DNA of 40,942 nucleotides from a virus. Below the pieces are notes generated by a model. The model saw nothing but the letters and a program-made list of their open reading frames with translations, did not search any database and was not told the DNA's origin. The position numbers were made by a program, and so were the translations under genes. Positions 14,743 to 21,464 of this stretch are shown piece after piece (position 1 is the stretch's first letter; each line of letters begins with the position of its first letter). The DNA lies in IMG/VR virus record IMGVR_UViG_3300042336_000044, positions 1-40,942 of that record, one strand, 5' to 3'.

Positions 14743-15132
14743 ATGAAATTCAGCATCAATGAAGCACCGTCTAATGTGATGGGAGAGTTTGCAATGTGTC
14801 TGCTTAACGGCGTGACAGCAGGGCATATCCACCATCTTGGCACTGACAGCTATTCACAGCACATGGCTTTGGGTGACTTCTACGATGGCCTTGACGATCT
14901 GTCAGACAAATTTATTGAGGCGTACCAAGGCCGATACTCGAAAATAATTTTCGCGGAAAAGGCACTTTTTCTGGGGGAAAATGGTTTGGAGCTTGTTCAG
15001 TATGTTTGTGACCAGATTGAAAGCTATCGCAAGATGCCGGGATTCCCGCAAGACAGTGAACTGCAAAACATCGTGGATGAACTGCTTGACTTGGCAGATT
15101 CCACTAAATACAAGCTGAGATTCCTAAAATAA
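14743..15132 (+). CDS. DUF5856-like ferritin-type helical protein (129 aa)
   Basis: Preceded by AGGAG at about 8-base spacing. Mostly helical, with GHIHHLGTDSYSQHMALGDFYDGLDDL and DKFIEAYQGRYSK, which agrees with DUF5856 phage proteins (helical bundle reminiscent of Dps). The histidine and acidic residues (His29, His31, His40, Asp46, Asp49) could bind metal, but a ferritin iron site is not demonstrated. Overlaps the last gene of the operon by one base. Confidence 0.7.
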   Translation: MKFSINEAPSNVMGEFAMCLLNGVTAGHIHHLGTDSYSQHMALGDFYDGLDDLSDKFIEAYQGRYSKIIFAEKALFLGENGLELVQYVCDQIESYRKMPGFPQDSELQNIVDELLDLADSTKYKLRFLK

Positions 15133-15332
15133 TGCCACTCATAAAAAAACAATCAGGCTGGTATTGGGGTTCGCAAGGGCCATTTGATACAAAAGCAAAA
15201 GCATTGGCAGCATCCAGAGCCGCTTACGCTTCTGGCTACAAAAAGCAGAATGCTGACGTAATTTCCTACAGAGTTGACGAAATTAACTGGAAACCCCCAA
15301 CAAATTTGCTGAAAAAATTTGAGAAGGCTTAA
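15132..15332 (+). CDS. small basic hypothetical protein, last gene of the operon (66 aa)
   Basis: Start shares one base with the previous stop (TAATG). Basic and aromatic (KKQSGWYWGSQGPFDTKAKA, AASRAAYASGYKK), ending LLKKFEKA. The N-terminal GWYWGSQGPF turn repeats across small phage proteins where a query peptide is short, but no function is known to me. It is followed by an intrinsic terminator 47 bases downstream. Confidence 0.7.
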   Translation: MPLIKKQSGWYWGSQGPFDTKAKALAASRAAYASGYKKQNADVISYRVDEINWKPPTNLLKKFEKA

Positions 15333-15378
15333 ACAATTTTTTTGTATTTTTTCCAGATTTCCGGAAAGGGAAATTTTT

Positions 15379-15405
15379 TGCCTAGTCCAGCTAGGCATTT
15401 TTTTT
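15379..15405 (+). terminator. rho-independent terminator of the replication operon
   Basis: TGCCTAG and CTAGGCA form a perfect 7-bp stem around loop TCCAG, followed directly by eight T residues. On the opposite strand no T-run follows, so it acts only for + transcripts. Confidence 0.88.
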
Positions 15406-15497
15406 CTTCTAAATTTTTTTTCCGAAATGCGTAGTTGGCTTTTAGGGTTTTTTGGCTCTATATTGCCGTTTGGTTATATAAGCTTCCGCTGATGTGT

Positions 15498-15511
15498 GTG
15501 AGCACTCACTT
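15498..15511. repeat. 14-base dyad repeat, copy 1 (GTGAGCACTCACTT)
   Basis: GTGAG-CA-CTCAC is an inverted repeat with a 2-base centre. The same 14 bases recur at 15729-15742, 231 bp away, flanking the repeat-rich noncoding region. Two identical symmetric sites suggest operators for a dimeric protein. Confidence 0.6.
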
Positions 15512-15728
15512 CGCATCAGGGTAAACCCCTACTACGTAGGGGAAAACCCGTAAGGGTAAACCCTTAGTTTGTCTGGTTACAGGACCACAGGCAGACCAGC
15601 AGCAGACCACAGACCAGACCATGCCACCACAAAGGCCCACATCAGGCCCACAGTAGACCATTTGACCTGTGCCTGTAGGGTAGTGGCTTGACACTGCAAA
15701 AATGCCTTGTAGACCCTCATACCAAGAA

Positions 15729-15742
15729 GTGAGCACTCACTT
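15729..15742. repeat. 14-base dyad repeat, copy 2 (GTGAGCACTCACTT)
   Basis: Exact copy of 15498-15511, in the same orientation, just past the minus-strand terminator. Together the pair brackets the convergent intergenic region. Confidence 0.6.
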
Positions 15743-15755
15743 ACTTAACAGGCCC

Positions 15756-15778
15756 AAAAAAACCCGGTCAGTGACCGG
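15756..15778 (-). terminator. rho-independent terminator of the minus-strand small-gene operon
   Basis: Read on the minus strand: CCGGTC, loop ACT, GACCGG, then G and seven T residues (seen as AAAAAAA at 15756-15762 on +). It starts 21 bases after the last minus-strand stop codon, so it closes the operon that begins at 18340. Confidence 0.85.
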
Positions 15779-15798
15779 ATTCTCTTGGGTCTGTCTAG

Positions 15799-16035
15799 TC
15801 AGGCCAGACACCAGAAATCATCCCTGTGTACTTCTCTTGAATCTTGGTCATCTGGCCCATTTAAAAGAAATACATCCAAAGACCCACAGGCATAAATGGT
15901 GTCAACGATATAAAGCTGCACAGGCTGTCCAGAATCTGCCAAGCAGACCCCTACAGAGTTAACAGAGATATTTTCTCTGCCTTTGCCTTGTTTCTTTTCT
16001 TGTAGTGCAATATCCAAATCAGAAAAATAACTCAT
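15799..16035 (-). CDS. hypothetical protein (78 aa)
   Basis: Starts one base after the upstream gene's stop, so translation is probably coupled; no clear Shine-Dalgarno. N-terminal charged helix (DLDIALQEKKQGKGRENI), then beta-like SVGVCLADSGQPVQLYIVDTIYACG and an acidic end. No domain recognised. Last gene before the minus-strand terminator and inside the CpG-poor block. Confidence 0.6.
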   Translation of the reverse strand: MSYFSDLDIALQEKKQGKGRENISVNSVGVCLADSGQPVQLYIVDTIYACGSLDVFLLNGPDDQDSREVHRDDFWCLA

Positions 16036-16036
16036 A

Positions 16037-16342
16037 TTAAGACCCCAAGCTAAAAGACAAAATGGTTACATCACCATGCACAGAGACTATATTTAATCCC
16101 TCTAAATAACAGTGGTGAAAATTTAAAGTGAATTGCTGTGCTTTCATGCTTTCAATAAATACTTGACCCCAATTTGGAGATTCAAAAACATCAGAGACAT
16201 AAGACTCTGAATCATCGCCACCAAAAAATTTATTAGCTTCAATAATAAAATAGCACTTGCCTTTAAATGCTATTGAATCAAGTGGAGCATACATATCATT
16301 TTCAGTAGATACGCTATACATCATTCTCGGAAAATGTTTCAT
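16037..16342 (-). CDS. hypothetical protein (101 aa)
   Basis: AGGAG lies 8 bases before the ATG. The product is alpha/beta with an aromatic core (CYFIIEANKFFGGDDSESYVS) and a short C-terminal strand region (LNFHHCYLEGLNIVSVHGDV). No family recognised. AT-rich and nearly free of CpG. Confidence 0.7.
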   Translation of the reverse strand: MKHFPRMMYSVSTENDMYAPLDSIAFKGKCYFIIEANKFFGGDDSESYVSDVFESPNWGQVFIESMKAQQFTLNFHHCYLEGLNIVSVHGDVTILSFSLGS

Positions 16343-16356
16343 TTTTAAATCTCCTA

Positions 16357-17007
16357 TTAATGCAATTCATAAGACACAGGCACAGCAGACCAGCAGACCC
16401 TGCACTCTCTGCACTCTCCACCTTGTGCAGGTGCTTTGCATGGCTCTCCAATGGCTGTCTTGGTATGCACATTAGACACAGTAATATTTTTAATACCCTG
16501 TAGGCTGGCTGGCACTTTTACTGGTTGATCTGGATACATAGCAGATAACCGAATAATGAGATTATCGGGAAGACTGCCATATTTAGAGATATATTCTTTA
16601 ATCATTGAATATTCTCTTGTAGGTAGCCAGTGCATGGTGTCTGGTGTCTGTGCTGCTACCTGTGCGATTTTCTCCAAGTGCCAGAGACCCTGCAGGTCTC
16701 CACTGTCATGCCATCTGAAGTAAGCATCAAGCCCAATTAAAGCCACCATTGATGCAACCCAGTGCTCACTAGTCAGAGAATCTAATCTAGCGTGTTGTGC
16801 TGGTTGTATGGTGTTCTGATACATAGAATAAAAGCCCTTGTCTGCATAACAGGTAGAGCAGATGCTTCCCTTAATCTGTGCCATCTTGTAACCAGTAATA
16901 CAAGCCACAGTAGGCAGAGAATATGATTTACAAGGCATTTTAGAAGTCTGAGTTAATCCACCATTAATAATGGAAGCCACTTTTTTAAGCATAAATACTT
17001 TTTGCAT
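16357..17007 (-). CDS. GP88-family protein with paired Cys motifs (216 aa)
   Basis: Matches the phage GP88 family (named after mycobacteriophage gene 88 products; PF17338) by SKMPCKSYSLP, GSICSTCYADKG, FRWHDSGDLQ, WLPTRE and the C-terminal ECRECRVCW. Eight cysteines: 26, 36, 50, 53, 190, 199, 202, 205. The CxxCY plus C-terminal CxxCxxC arrangement suggests a metal or Fe-S site, but the family has no assigned activity. Five of its six arginines use AGA or AGG, in keeping with the CpG-poor block. ATG at 17007 chosen; ATG at 16992 is possible. Confidence 0.8.
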   Translation of the reverse strand: MQKVFMLKKVASIINGGLTQTSKMPCKSYSLPTVACITGYKMAQIKGSICSTCYADKGFYSMYQNTIQPAQHARLDSLTSEHWVASMVALIGLDAYFRWHDSGDLQGLWHLEKIAQVAAQTPDTMHWLPTREYSMIKEYISKYGSLPDNLIIRLSAMYPDQPVKVPASLQGIKNITVSNVHTKTAIGEPCKAPAQGGECRECRVCWSAVPVSYELH

Positions 17008-17028
17008 TTTGTCTTGTCTTTCGTTTGG

Positions 17029-17418
17029 TTAGGTTTCAGGGTCAGTGTCGGTTATAGTCACTTTGGCGAACAAGTATTCATCATTCATGTTTTGAAGTTG
17101 TCTTTCATATGAAATGATGTTTTTGATGATTTCTCCATCAATCAACATATCTTCATAATTTCGACTGTAAGACGCTGAAAAATCAGCGTTAACAGAAAAT
17201 TCAAAGGTCAATTTGTCACAAAAAATCTGTTGGTCAAACTGTCTTTGTCTTTCCCTTGCTGCCATTTCTTGCCTCAAGGATTTGAGGGTTTCTATGCAGC
17301 GTTTTGAAATTTTTATGAGTGCTGCCTTTTCATCATTCAAGCTTTCAGTCAGCAAGCTATGGAAAGCCACAAGATCAACTTCTAGTCTTGCTGCTGAGTG
17401 TGCAGGGTGTTTTGTCAT
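17029..17418 (-). CDS. hypothetical coiled-coil protein (129 aa)
   Basis: Starts behind a GAAAGACAA leader shared with the next gene. Long charged helix from about residue 15 to 65 (TESLNDEKAALIKISKRCIE, then ETLKSLRQEMAARERQRQFD) likely to be a coiled coil, followed by a beta segment (LTFEFSVNADFSASYSR) and a second helix. No recognised domain. Central member of the minus-strand operon. Confidence 0.7.
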   Translation of the reverse strand: MTKHPAHSAARLEVDLVAFHSLLTESLNDEKAALIKISKRCIETLKSLRQEMAARERQRQFDQQIFCDKLTFEFSVNADFSASYSRNYEDMLIDGEIIKNIISYERQLQNMNDEYLFAKVTITDTDPET

Positions 17419-17435
17419 GTTTTGTCTTTCGTTAA

Positions 17436-17531
17436 TTAGTAAGTCAGGATGTCAAAATAAGCCAGTGCAAAACCACATAGCACAAGGCCCAAAAGAATCG
17501 CTGTCAATATGTCCAATATAGTTTCTTTCAT
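17436..17531 (-). CDS. 31-residue single-span membrane micro-protein
   Basis: AAGGAG at 8-base spacing precedes the ATG, a near-ideal ribosome site. The product is one membrane helix (ILDILTAILLGLVLCGFALAY) with a short charged N-terminus (MKETI) and the tail FDILTY. It starts 12 bases after the upstream gene's stop. Tiny early membrane proteins in phages often modulate the host envelope or exclude other phages; the role here is unknown. Confidence 0.65.
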   Translation of the reverse strand: MKETILDILTAILLGLVLCGFALAYFDILTY

Positions 17532-17543
17532 TTCTGTTTCTCC

Positions 17544-17828
17544 TTAGATTGTTGATTCATAAACTTCTGACCACTCTTCCATAAATGATGTACAGGTGTA
17601 ATCCACCACTGTTTCATCATCTTCAAGACCAAAGGCAGACACTAAGGCCCATCCAATGACAGTATCTTTCTGCCTTATTCTTAACTGTGCTTCTTCTACT
17701 GATTCAATGGCATCAATAATGGCTTTGTAACCAGTGCTTCTTTTAACTTGCCATTCTTCACCATCCCATACAGAGACAGTGCAACCCATAGACAGGCAGT
17801 GCTTGATTAAGTGCTTGTAGGCTTTCAT
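17544..17828 (-). CDS. hypothetical small phage protein (94 aa)
   Basis: Strong AAGGAG ribosome site. Alpha/beta with CLSMGCTVSVWDGEEWQVKRS at the N-terminus, then AIIDAIESVEEAQLRIRQKD, and an acidic end (DDETVVDYTCTSFMEEWSEVY). The pattern of a short strand pair followed by SVEEAQL helix is familiar from small proteins in unrelated phages, but no function is known to me. Confidence 0.75.
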   Translation of the reverse strand: MKAYKHLIKHCLSMGCTVSVWDGEEWQVKRSTGYKAIIDAIESVEEAQLRIRQKDTVIGWALVSAFGLEDDETVVDYTCTSFMEEWSEVYESTI

Positions 17829-17840
17829 TTTGGTATCTCC

Positions 17841-18065
17841 TTATTTGTTAGATGCGTAGTTATGCAGGGTCTTCACATAGTCCCTGAATGACTTGTGCGA
17901 CTTGGCATTCATGTACCAAGCCACCACCACAGTGCCAGACTTCCTGACACCCAAGAAGATGCCTTTATTGTCTTTAGACCCTGCGTAGACCCATTGACCG
18001 GGTTGAATGTGCTTATAGAAGGCATCGGGCATGGCCCATACGTTAAAAGCTGGTTGATATTTCAT
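17841..18065 (-). CDS. hypothetical protein, SH3-like beta pattern (74 aa)
   Basis: AGGAG lies 8 bases before the ATG. After MKYQPAFNVWAMPDAF, the run GQWVYAGSKDNKGIFLGVRKSGTVVVAWY looks like a small beta barrel of SH3/KOW type, followed by a basic helix (KSFRDYVKTLHNYA). May bind nucleic acid or protein; not assigned. Confidence 0.72.
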   Translation of the reverse strand: MKYQPAFNVWAMPDAFYKHIQPGQWVYAGSKDNKGIFLGVRKSGTVVVAWYMNAKSHKSFRDYVKTLHNYASNK

Positions 18066-18088
18066 GGTGTTTTCTCCTGTGGGTTGAT

Positions 18089-18340
18089 TTACTTGCTGAC
18101 TTTGACTGCGTAGGTTTTGACTTTGACTTTGACACCACCTTTAGGGCCAATGGTGAATTGGACAATGAAGTGAGTGTCAAACCAGTGCTTTGACTGTGTG
18201 TTGCTGCCTTGAATGAATACCTTGTCTCCTATCTCATCCATAGTGAAAGTCAACTCACCACCGATGTATTTGCAAGTTTTCCACTCAACATACTCACGTT
18301 TAGTGACTGTCTGTGCTACTTTGATTTGCTTGCTGTTCAT
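18089..18340 (-). CDS. hypothetical beta-rich protein, first gene of the minus-strand operon (83 aa)
   Basis: AAAGGA lies 8 bases before the ATG. Mostly strands: ELTFTMDEIGDKVFIQGSN, FIVQFTIGPKGGVKVKVKTY. Lysine-rich C-terminus. It is the first gene leftward from the DnaA-box region, so its promoter should lie in 18341-18480, which also holds a GGGTAAACCC word and the outermost DnaA box. Confidence 0.72.
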   Translation of the reverse strand: MNSKQIKVAQTVTKREYVEWKTCKYIGGELTFTMDEIGDKVFIQGSNTQSKHWFDTHFIVQFTIGPKGGVKVKVKTYAVKVSK

Positions 18341-18732
18341 AATTTAATCCTTTGGTTTGCTAAACTGTGTATGGGCTGCGTCATCCTGTCCCATGCTTTG
18401 GATTTTAGTGTTATCCACAAAAAACTATTCTTAGGGTAAACCCTATGTTTCTATAGAAAAGTTGCACTAATAGATATGCAAAGCATTTGCAAAAGTTGCT
18501 TGGAATTGCTTGTGTTTTACATAGGCCCATAGAAGCCCCTAAAAGCCCTTTTAAGACGTTTTAGGCTTTGCCCATGCTTACCCCTTAGCAAAAGTTATCC
18601 ACACTGCTAGTGGTATCCATCCACAGATTTTGGTCTTATATAAGACTGACAACCTGTGTATAACTCTGGCCCACATCTTGCACAGCAGTGGATAACTTTG
18701 ATGCGTGTGGGTAACTTGTGGATAATGGCTAG
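18341..18732. other. origin-like noncoding region with DnaA boxes
   Basis: About 390 bases without a gene, between divergent transcription units. DnaA boxes: TTATCCACA at 18411-18419 (+), 18595-18603 (+) and 18717-18725 (-), all perfect; TTATACACA at 18655-18663 (-), a consensus TTWTNCACA match; and one-mismatch copies at 18687-18695 and 18706-18714 (both -). AT-rich stretches (18446-18480, 18633-18644) could unwind. A GGGTAAACCC dyad is at 18434. The orientation switch of the boxes near 18650 gives an inward-facing array, as in bacterial oriC or DnaA-dependent plasmid origins. It could also be a DnaA-responsive promoter control site. Confidence 0.65.
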
Positions 18733-19158
18733 ATGCCCACATCACCACCCACACAGTGCAGCAAGTACAGGTGCAAGCATCCATCCATCAAGGGAAGCAT
18801 CTTCTGTGCAGAGCATTCACCACCTAAGACCACCACCCAAGACCGACAGGCATTTAATGCCCATTACAAGACAGCAGCATGGGCCAAGCAAAGAGCCATT
18901 CAATTATCTAAACAACCACTGTGCCAAGCCTGTTTATTAAATAACCAGATAACCCAAGCAGAACATATAGACCACCTATTTGCATGGTCTGCACTTGGCG
19001 AATATGCCTTTAAATTAAATCTATTTCAAAGCCTGTGTGAATCACATCATTCATTTAAAACAGGTCTTGAATCAAAGGGTATATACAGACATTACACAGT
19101 AAATGGTGAAAAGGATTATTCATTATCCGATTATCAATCTGTAATTACTTCTACCTAG
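18733..19158 (+). CDS. HNH endonuclease beside terminase (141 aa)
   Basis: N-terminal zinc-ribbon-like part (Cys9, Cys14, Cys25, His28), then the nuclease core: QPLCQACLL (Cys64, Cys67), AEHIDHLFA (His78, Asp80, His81) and LFQSLCESHHSFKT (Cys102, His105, His106), a typical zinc-braced HNH of ~75 residues. HNH proteins encoded next to the terminase in HK97-like phages stimulate terminase cleavage at cos. The start codon sits 7 bases after the last DnaA box and lacks a clear ribosome site, so the start is less certain. The gene is AT-rich and CpG-poor, unlike the terminase. Confidence 0.87.
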   Translation: MPTSPPTQCSKYRCKHPSIKGSIFCAEHSPPKTTTQDRQAFNAHYKTAAWAKQRAIQLSKQPLCQACLLNNQITQAEHIDHLFAWSALGEYAFKLNLFQSLCESHHSFKTGLESKGIYRHYTVNGEKDYSLSDYQSVITST

Positions 19159-19411
19159 TATCACCACATCATCACTTATCAATGGCTATTATGTAATGCT
19201 TGTGTTTGCAATACAGCATAGCCATGCCATGCCATCACTCAAAAAGTAGTACCCATACCTTACCAAGTGACGGATTTGAAACTAAAAGTGTGCCGTTTGG
19301 CGTAGGAGCAGGCGCGGGGACGATTGCGTAGAGATGCAAAGTCAAGAGTGGGTGTACGAACTGTCGGTTTGTGGTACGCTAAAGCATGACAAGATAACAG
19401 GAACTAACCTT
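19159..19411. other. HNH-terminase intergenic region, candidate cos site
   Basis: About 250 bases without a gene, in the position where cos lies in HK97-type phages (HNH last, small terminase first). It changes abruptly in composition: CpG-free up to about 19260, then a GC-rich patch around 19300-19331 (GGCGCGGGGACG flanked by GCGTAG at 19300 and 19326). This GC patch resembles cohesive-end sequences of lambdoid phages in style, but no cut site can be proven. The repeated CATGCCATGCC word is at about 19221-19232. Confidence 0.4.
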
Positions 19412-19783
19412 ATGGCAAAAAAACCTCGTCACATTCTCGGCTACTTAAACGACCCTTCCACTTGGGACAGGTCTGCGTTTGAGACTGCTATTCGCGCTGA
19501 AGTCGAAGCCTCGACAGGAACGCTCACGGCATCAGATGAGTTGCTTGTTGGTGCGCTGGTCATTACTGTTGACAGTATGCTGACAGCAGAAATTAACATT
19601 CGTGAGCAAGGCCACACGTTTACTTACAACTCAGGGGATGCCACTAGCCCGTGGTACAAGATTCGTACTGAGATGGCTGACAAGGCTGTCAAGATGTTGG
19701 CTGAGTTGGGGCTTGTTGCCCGTGGTCGCCCAAAGTTGAAGGCAAAAGTGAGTGATGTAGATGAGCTATTCGCCACTGCTTAA
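19412..19783 (+). CDS. terminase small subunit, P27 family (123 aa)
   Basis: Start chosen at the ATG with AGGA 9 bases upstream; an open extension to 19334 runs into the candidate cos region. Helical, with KKPRHILGYLNDPSTWD, a central helix LVGALVITVDSMLTAEINIRE, YNSGDATSPWYKIRTEMADKAVKML and the C-terminal ARGRPKLKAK, which together fit the P27-like family (GHTF/Y..NPW..I...A....L..LGL pattern). It would recognise the packaging site and recruit the large subunit, with which it overlaps by 23 bases. Confidence 0.88.
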   Translation: MAKKPRHILGYLNDPSTWDRSAFETAIRAEVEASTGTLTASDELLVGALVITVDSMLTAEINIREQGHTFTYNSGDATSPWYKIRTEMADKAVKMLAELGLVARGRPKLKAKVSDVDELFATA

Positions 19784-21440
19784 CCCTGCGTTTGAGTATG
19801 CGGTAGCGGTAACTAGGGGTGACATTCAGGCGTGTGAGGATGTCAAACTAGCTTGCCAACGGTTCTTGGATATGGTCGAACGTAAGGATGCGCCTTACGA
19901 GTTTGTTCCTGCCAAGGCTGAACACATCCTGAAATTTGTCAAGTTCTGCCGCCATGTCAAGGGGCCAGATGCCGGGAGGTCAATTGAACTACAGCCGTTT
20001 CAGGTTATGTACTTGGCTGGCGTTTACGGGTTCAGGGACAGGCGTGACCACTCTTTTCGTTATGTCACTGATGTCATTTTGTTCGTTCCTCGTAAGTCAG
20101 GCAAGACAACCATTGCGTCCATCATTGCGCTGTATGAGTTGCAGTTTGGTGATGCTGGTGCTGAAGTGTTTACTCTGGCTACTAACCGGGATCAAGCGTC
20201 TATTTGCTTTGATTCGTCCAAAGCTATCGTAGAAAACATGAAACCCGAGTTGGGAGCTAAGTTCATTGCCTACCGAAGCGAACTGAAGAAGGCTGGCGAC
20301 TCGACTTCTACCTACCGTGCGCTGTCACGCGAGAACCGGAAAACTGGTGACGGTAAGAACCCGTCCTGTGCAATGATTGATGAGGCTGCTCAGATTACTG
20401 AGAGACAGTCTATTGAGGTCTTGCATTCGGGTATGGGCGCTCGAAAGAACCCGCTGCGGATGTACCTGACAACTGCCAGCTTTACTAAGGAAACCAAGTT
20501 CTTTGAAGACCTTTCGCACTACCGTAGCGTGTTGCGTGGCGCTGCTCCTGATAGTCATCGCTGGTTTGGCCTACTTTATAGCATTGACCCCGGCGATAAT
20601 TGGGCTGACCCTGCGGTATGGGGCAAAGCGAACCCGATGCTTGGGATATCGGTCACAACTCAGCACATTCAGCAGATGGCTGAAGAAGCGTCTGCCAAGC
20701 CAGCAAGCCTAAACGAATTCCTGTGTAAGCAGTTGAACATCTATGTTTCGGCTAATTCTGCTTGGGTTGACAGAAGGCATTGGGATGAATCGGTCACTCC
20801 AATGCCGAAAGAAAAGCCTGAAGCTACATTTGTTGCTTTTGACTTGGCTCACACGCGAGATTTGAATGCTGTTTGCACTTTGCACAGATACAGCGAAGAA
20901 GATTTTTATGCCAAGTTCCAATTCTTTCTACCGGAAGAATCTATTGACCTAATCCCAAACCACTACAAGAGCATATTTTCTCAGGCTCATGCAAGTGGCA
21001 TTTTGAGGCTCACGCCGGGTAACGTAACTGACCTGAATGAAGTTGAGTCGTACATTAAACAAGAATGCGAAAAGCACAGCGTTAAAGAAGTTGGCTACGA
21101 TCCATATAACGCAGCCGCTTTAGTGGCTAACCTGTATGCTGATGGTTTGCCTGTCAAAAAGGTTGGTCAGGGTATGGCTATGCTGTCAAACCCGTCTAAG
21201 ACCACTGAGCAATTGATTCTGAAGAAAGCTATCCATCACGATGGCAACCCGTTTGTTGGTTGGCAATTAGGTAACTGCGAGGTTTACACCGATGTCAACG
21301 GCAACGTGAAGGTCAGGAAGAATGAAGCAGACCCGTCAGCCAAAGTGGACGGTATTATTGCCATGATTATGGCTTTGCATTGCCATTTGGATAACGTGTT
21401 TGTCAGTGATTCATTTGGATTTAGAGCAATAGAGTGGTAA
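19761..21440 (+). CDS. terL: terminase large subunit (559 aa)
   Basis: Terminase_1 type DNA-packaging motor of HK97-like phages. Walker A at about residues 109-117 (VPRKSGKTT), adenine/coupling segment TLATNRDQA after it, Walker B near 203-208 (CAMIDE, with Asp207-Glu208), then MYLTTASFTKE. The nuclease domain opens FVAFDLAHTRDLNAV (Asp361, Asp367), with EVGYDPYNAA and a later KVDGIIAMIMAL carrying the third acidic residue. Length is normal. It cleaves concatemers and pumps DNA through the portal. No strong ribosome site; coupling with the small subunit by overlap is likely. Confidence 0.96.
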   Translation: MSYSPLLNPAFEYAVAVTRGDIQACEDVKLACQRFLDMVERKDAPYEFVPAKAEHILKFVKFCRHVKGPDAGRSIELQPFQVMYLAGVYGFRDRRDHSFRYVTDVILFVPRKSGKTTIASIIALYELQFGDAGAEVFTLATNRDQASICFDSSKAIVENMKPELGAKFIAYRSELKKAGDSTSTYRALSRENRKTGDGKNPSCAMIDEAAQITERQSIEVLHSGMGARKNPLRMYLTTASFTKETKFFEDLSHYRSVLRGAAPDSHRWFGLLYSIDPGDNWADPAVWGKANPMLGISVTTQHIQQMAEEASAKPASLNEFLCKQLNIYVSANSAWVDRRHWDESVTPMPKEKPEATFVAFDLAHTRDLNAVCTLHRYSEEDFYAKFQFFLPEESIDLIPNHYKSIFSQAHASGILRLTPGNVTDLNEVESYIKQECEKHSVKEVGYDPYNAAALVANLYADGLPVKKVGQGMAMLSNPSKTTEQLILKKAIHHDGNPFVGWQLGNCEVYTDVNGNVKVRKNEADPSAKVDGIIAMIMALHCHLDNVFVSDSFGFRAIEW

Positions 21441-21464
21441 AGTGTAGAGAATTGAGGAGAAATC

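Larger units (their letters stand above)
15406..15755. other. noncoding convergent intergenic region rich in short repeats
   Basis: No credible gene on either strand. It holds a 17-base hairpin (CCCCTAC / GTAGGGG around TAC, 15526-15542), two GGGTAAACCC words (15519, 15554; a third at 18434 beside the origin), four CAGACCA words within 30 bases (15592, 15603, 15610, 15615) and two copies of a 14-base dyad (listed separately). A promoter-like TTGGCT, 17 bases, TATATA lies at 15447-15475. The region could encode a small structured RNA or serve as a replication or packaging control locus; inference. Confidence 0.5.
15553..19260. other. CpG-depleted 3.7-kb block (probable foreign module)
   Basis: By hand count about 34 CpG dinucleotides occur in some 3,700 bases, against 21 in the next 300 bases (19261-19560). 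TG and CA words are abundant. Arginine in its genes is mostly AGA or AGG. The block contains the whole minus-strand operon, the DnaA-box region and the HNH gene, and both edges lie in noncoding DNA. Confidence 0.75.

Noticed and set aside
15506-15736. A 76-codon minus-strand frame in the convergent intergenic region
   Set aside because: It lies past the operon terminator, has no ribosome site, and its sequence (Cys/Gly/Val-rich) shows no protein-like pattern.
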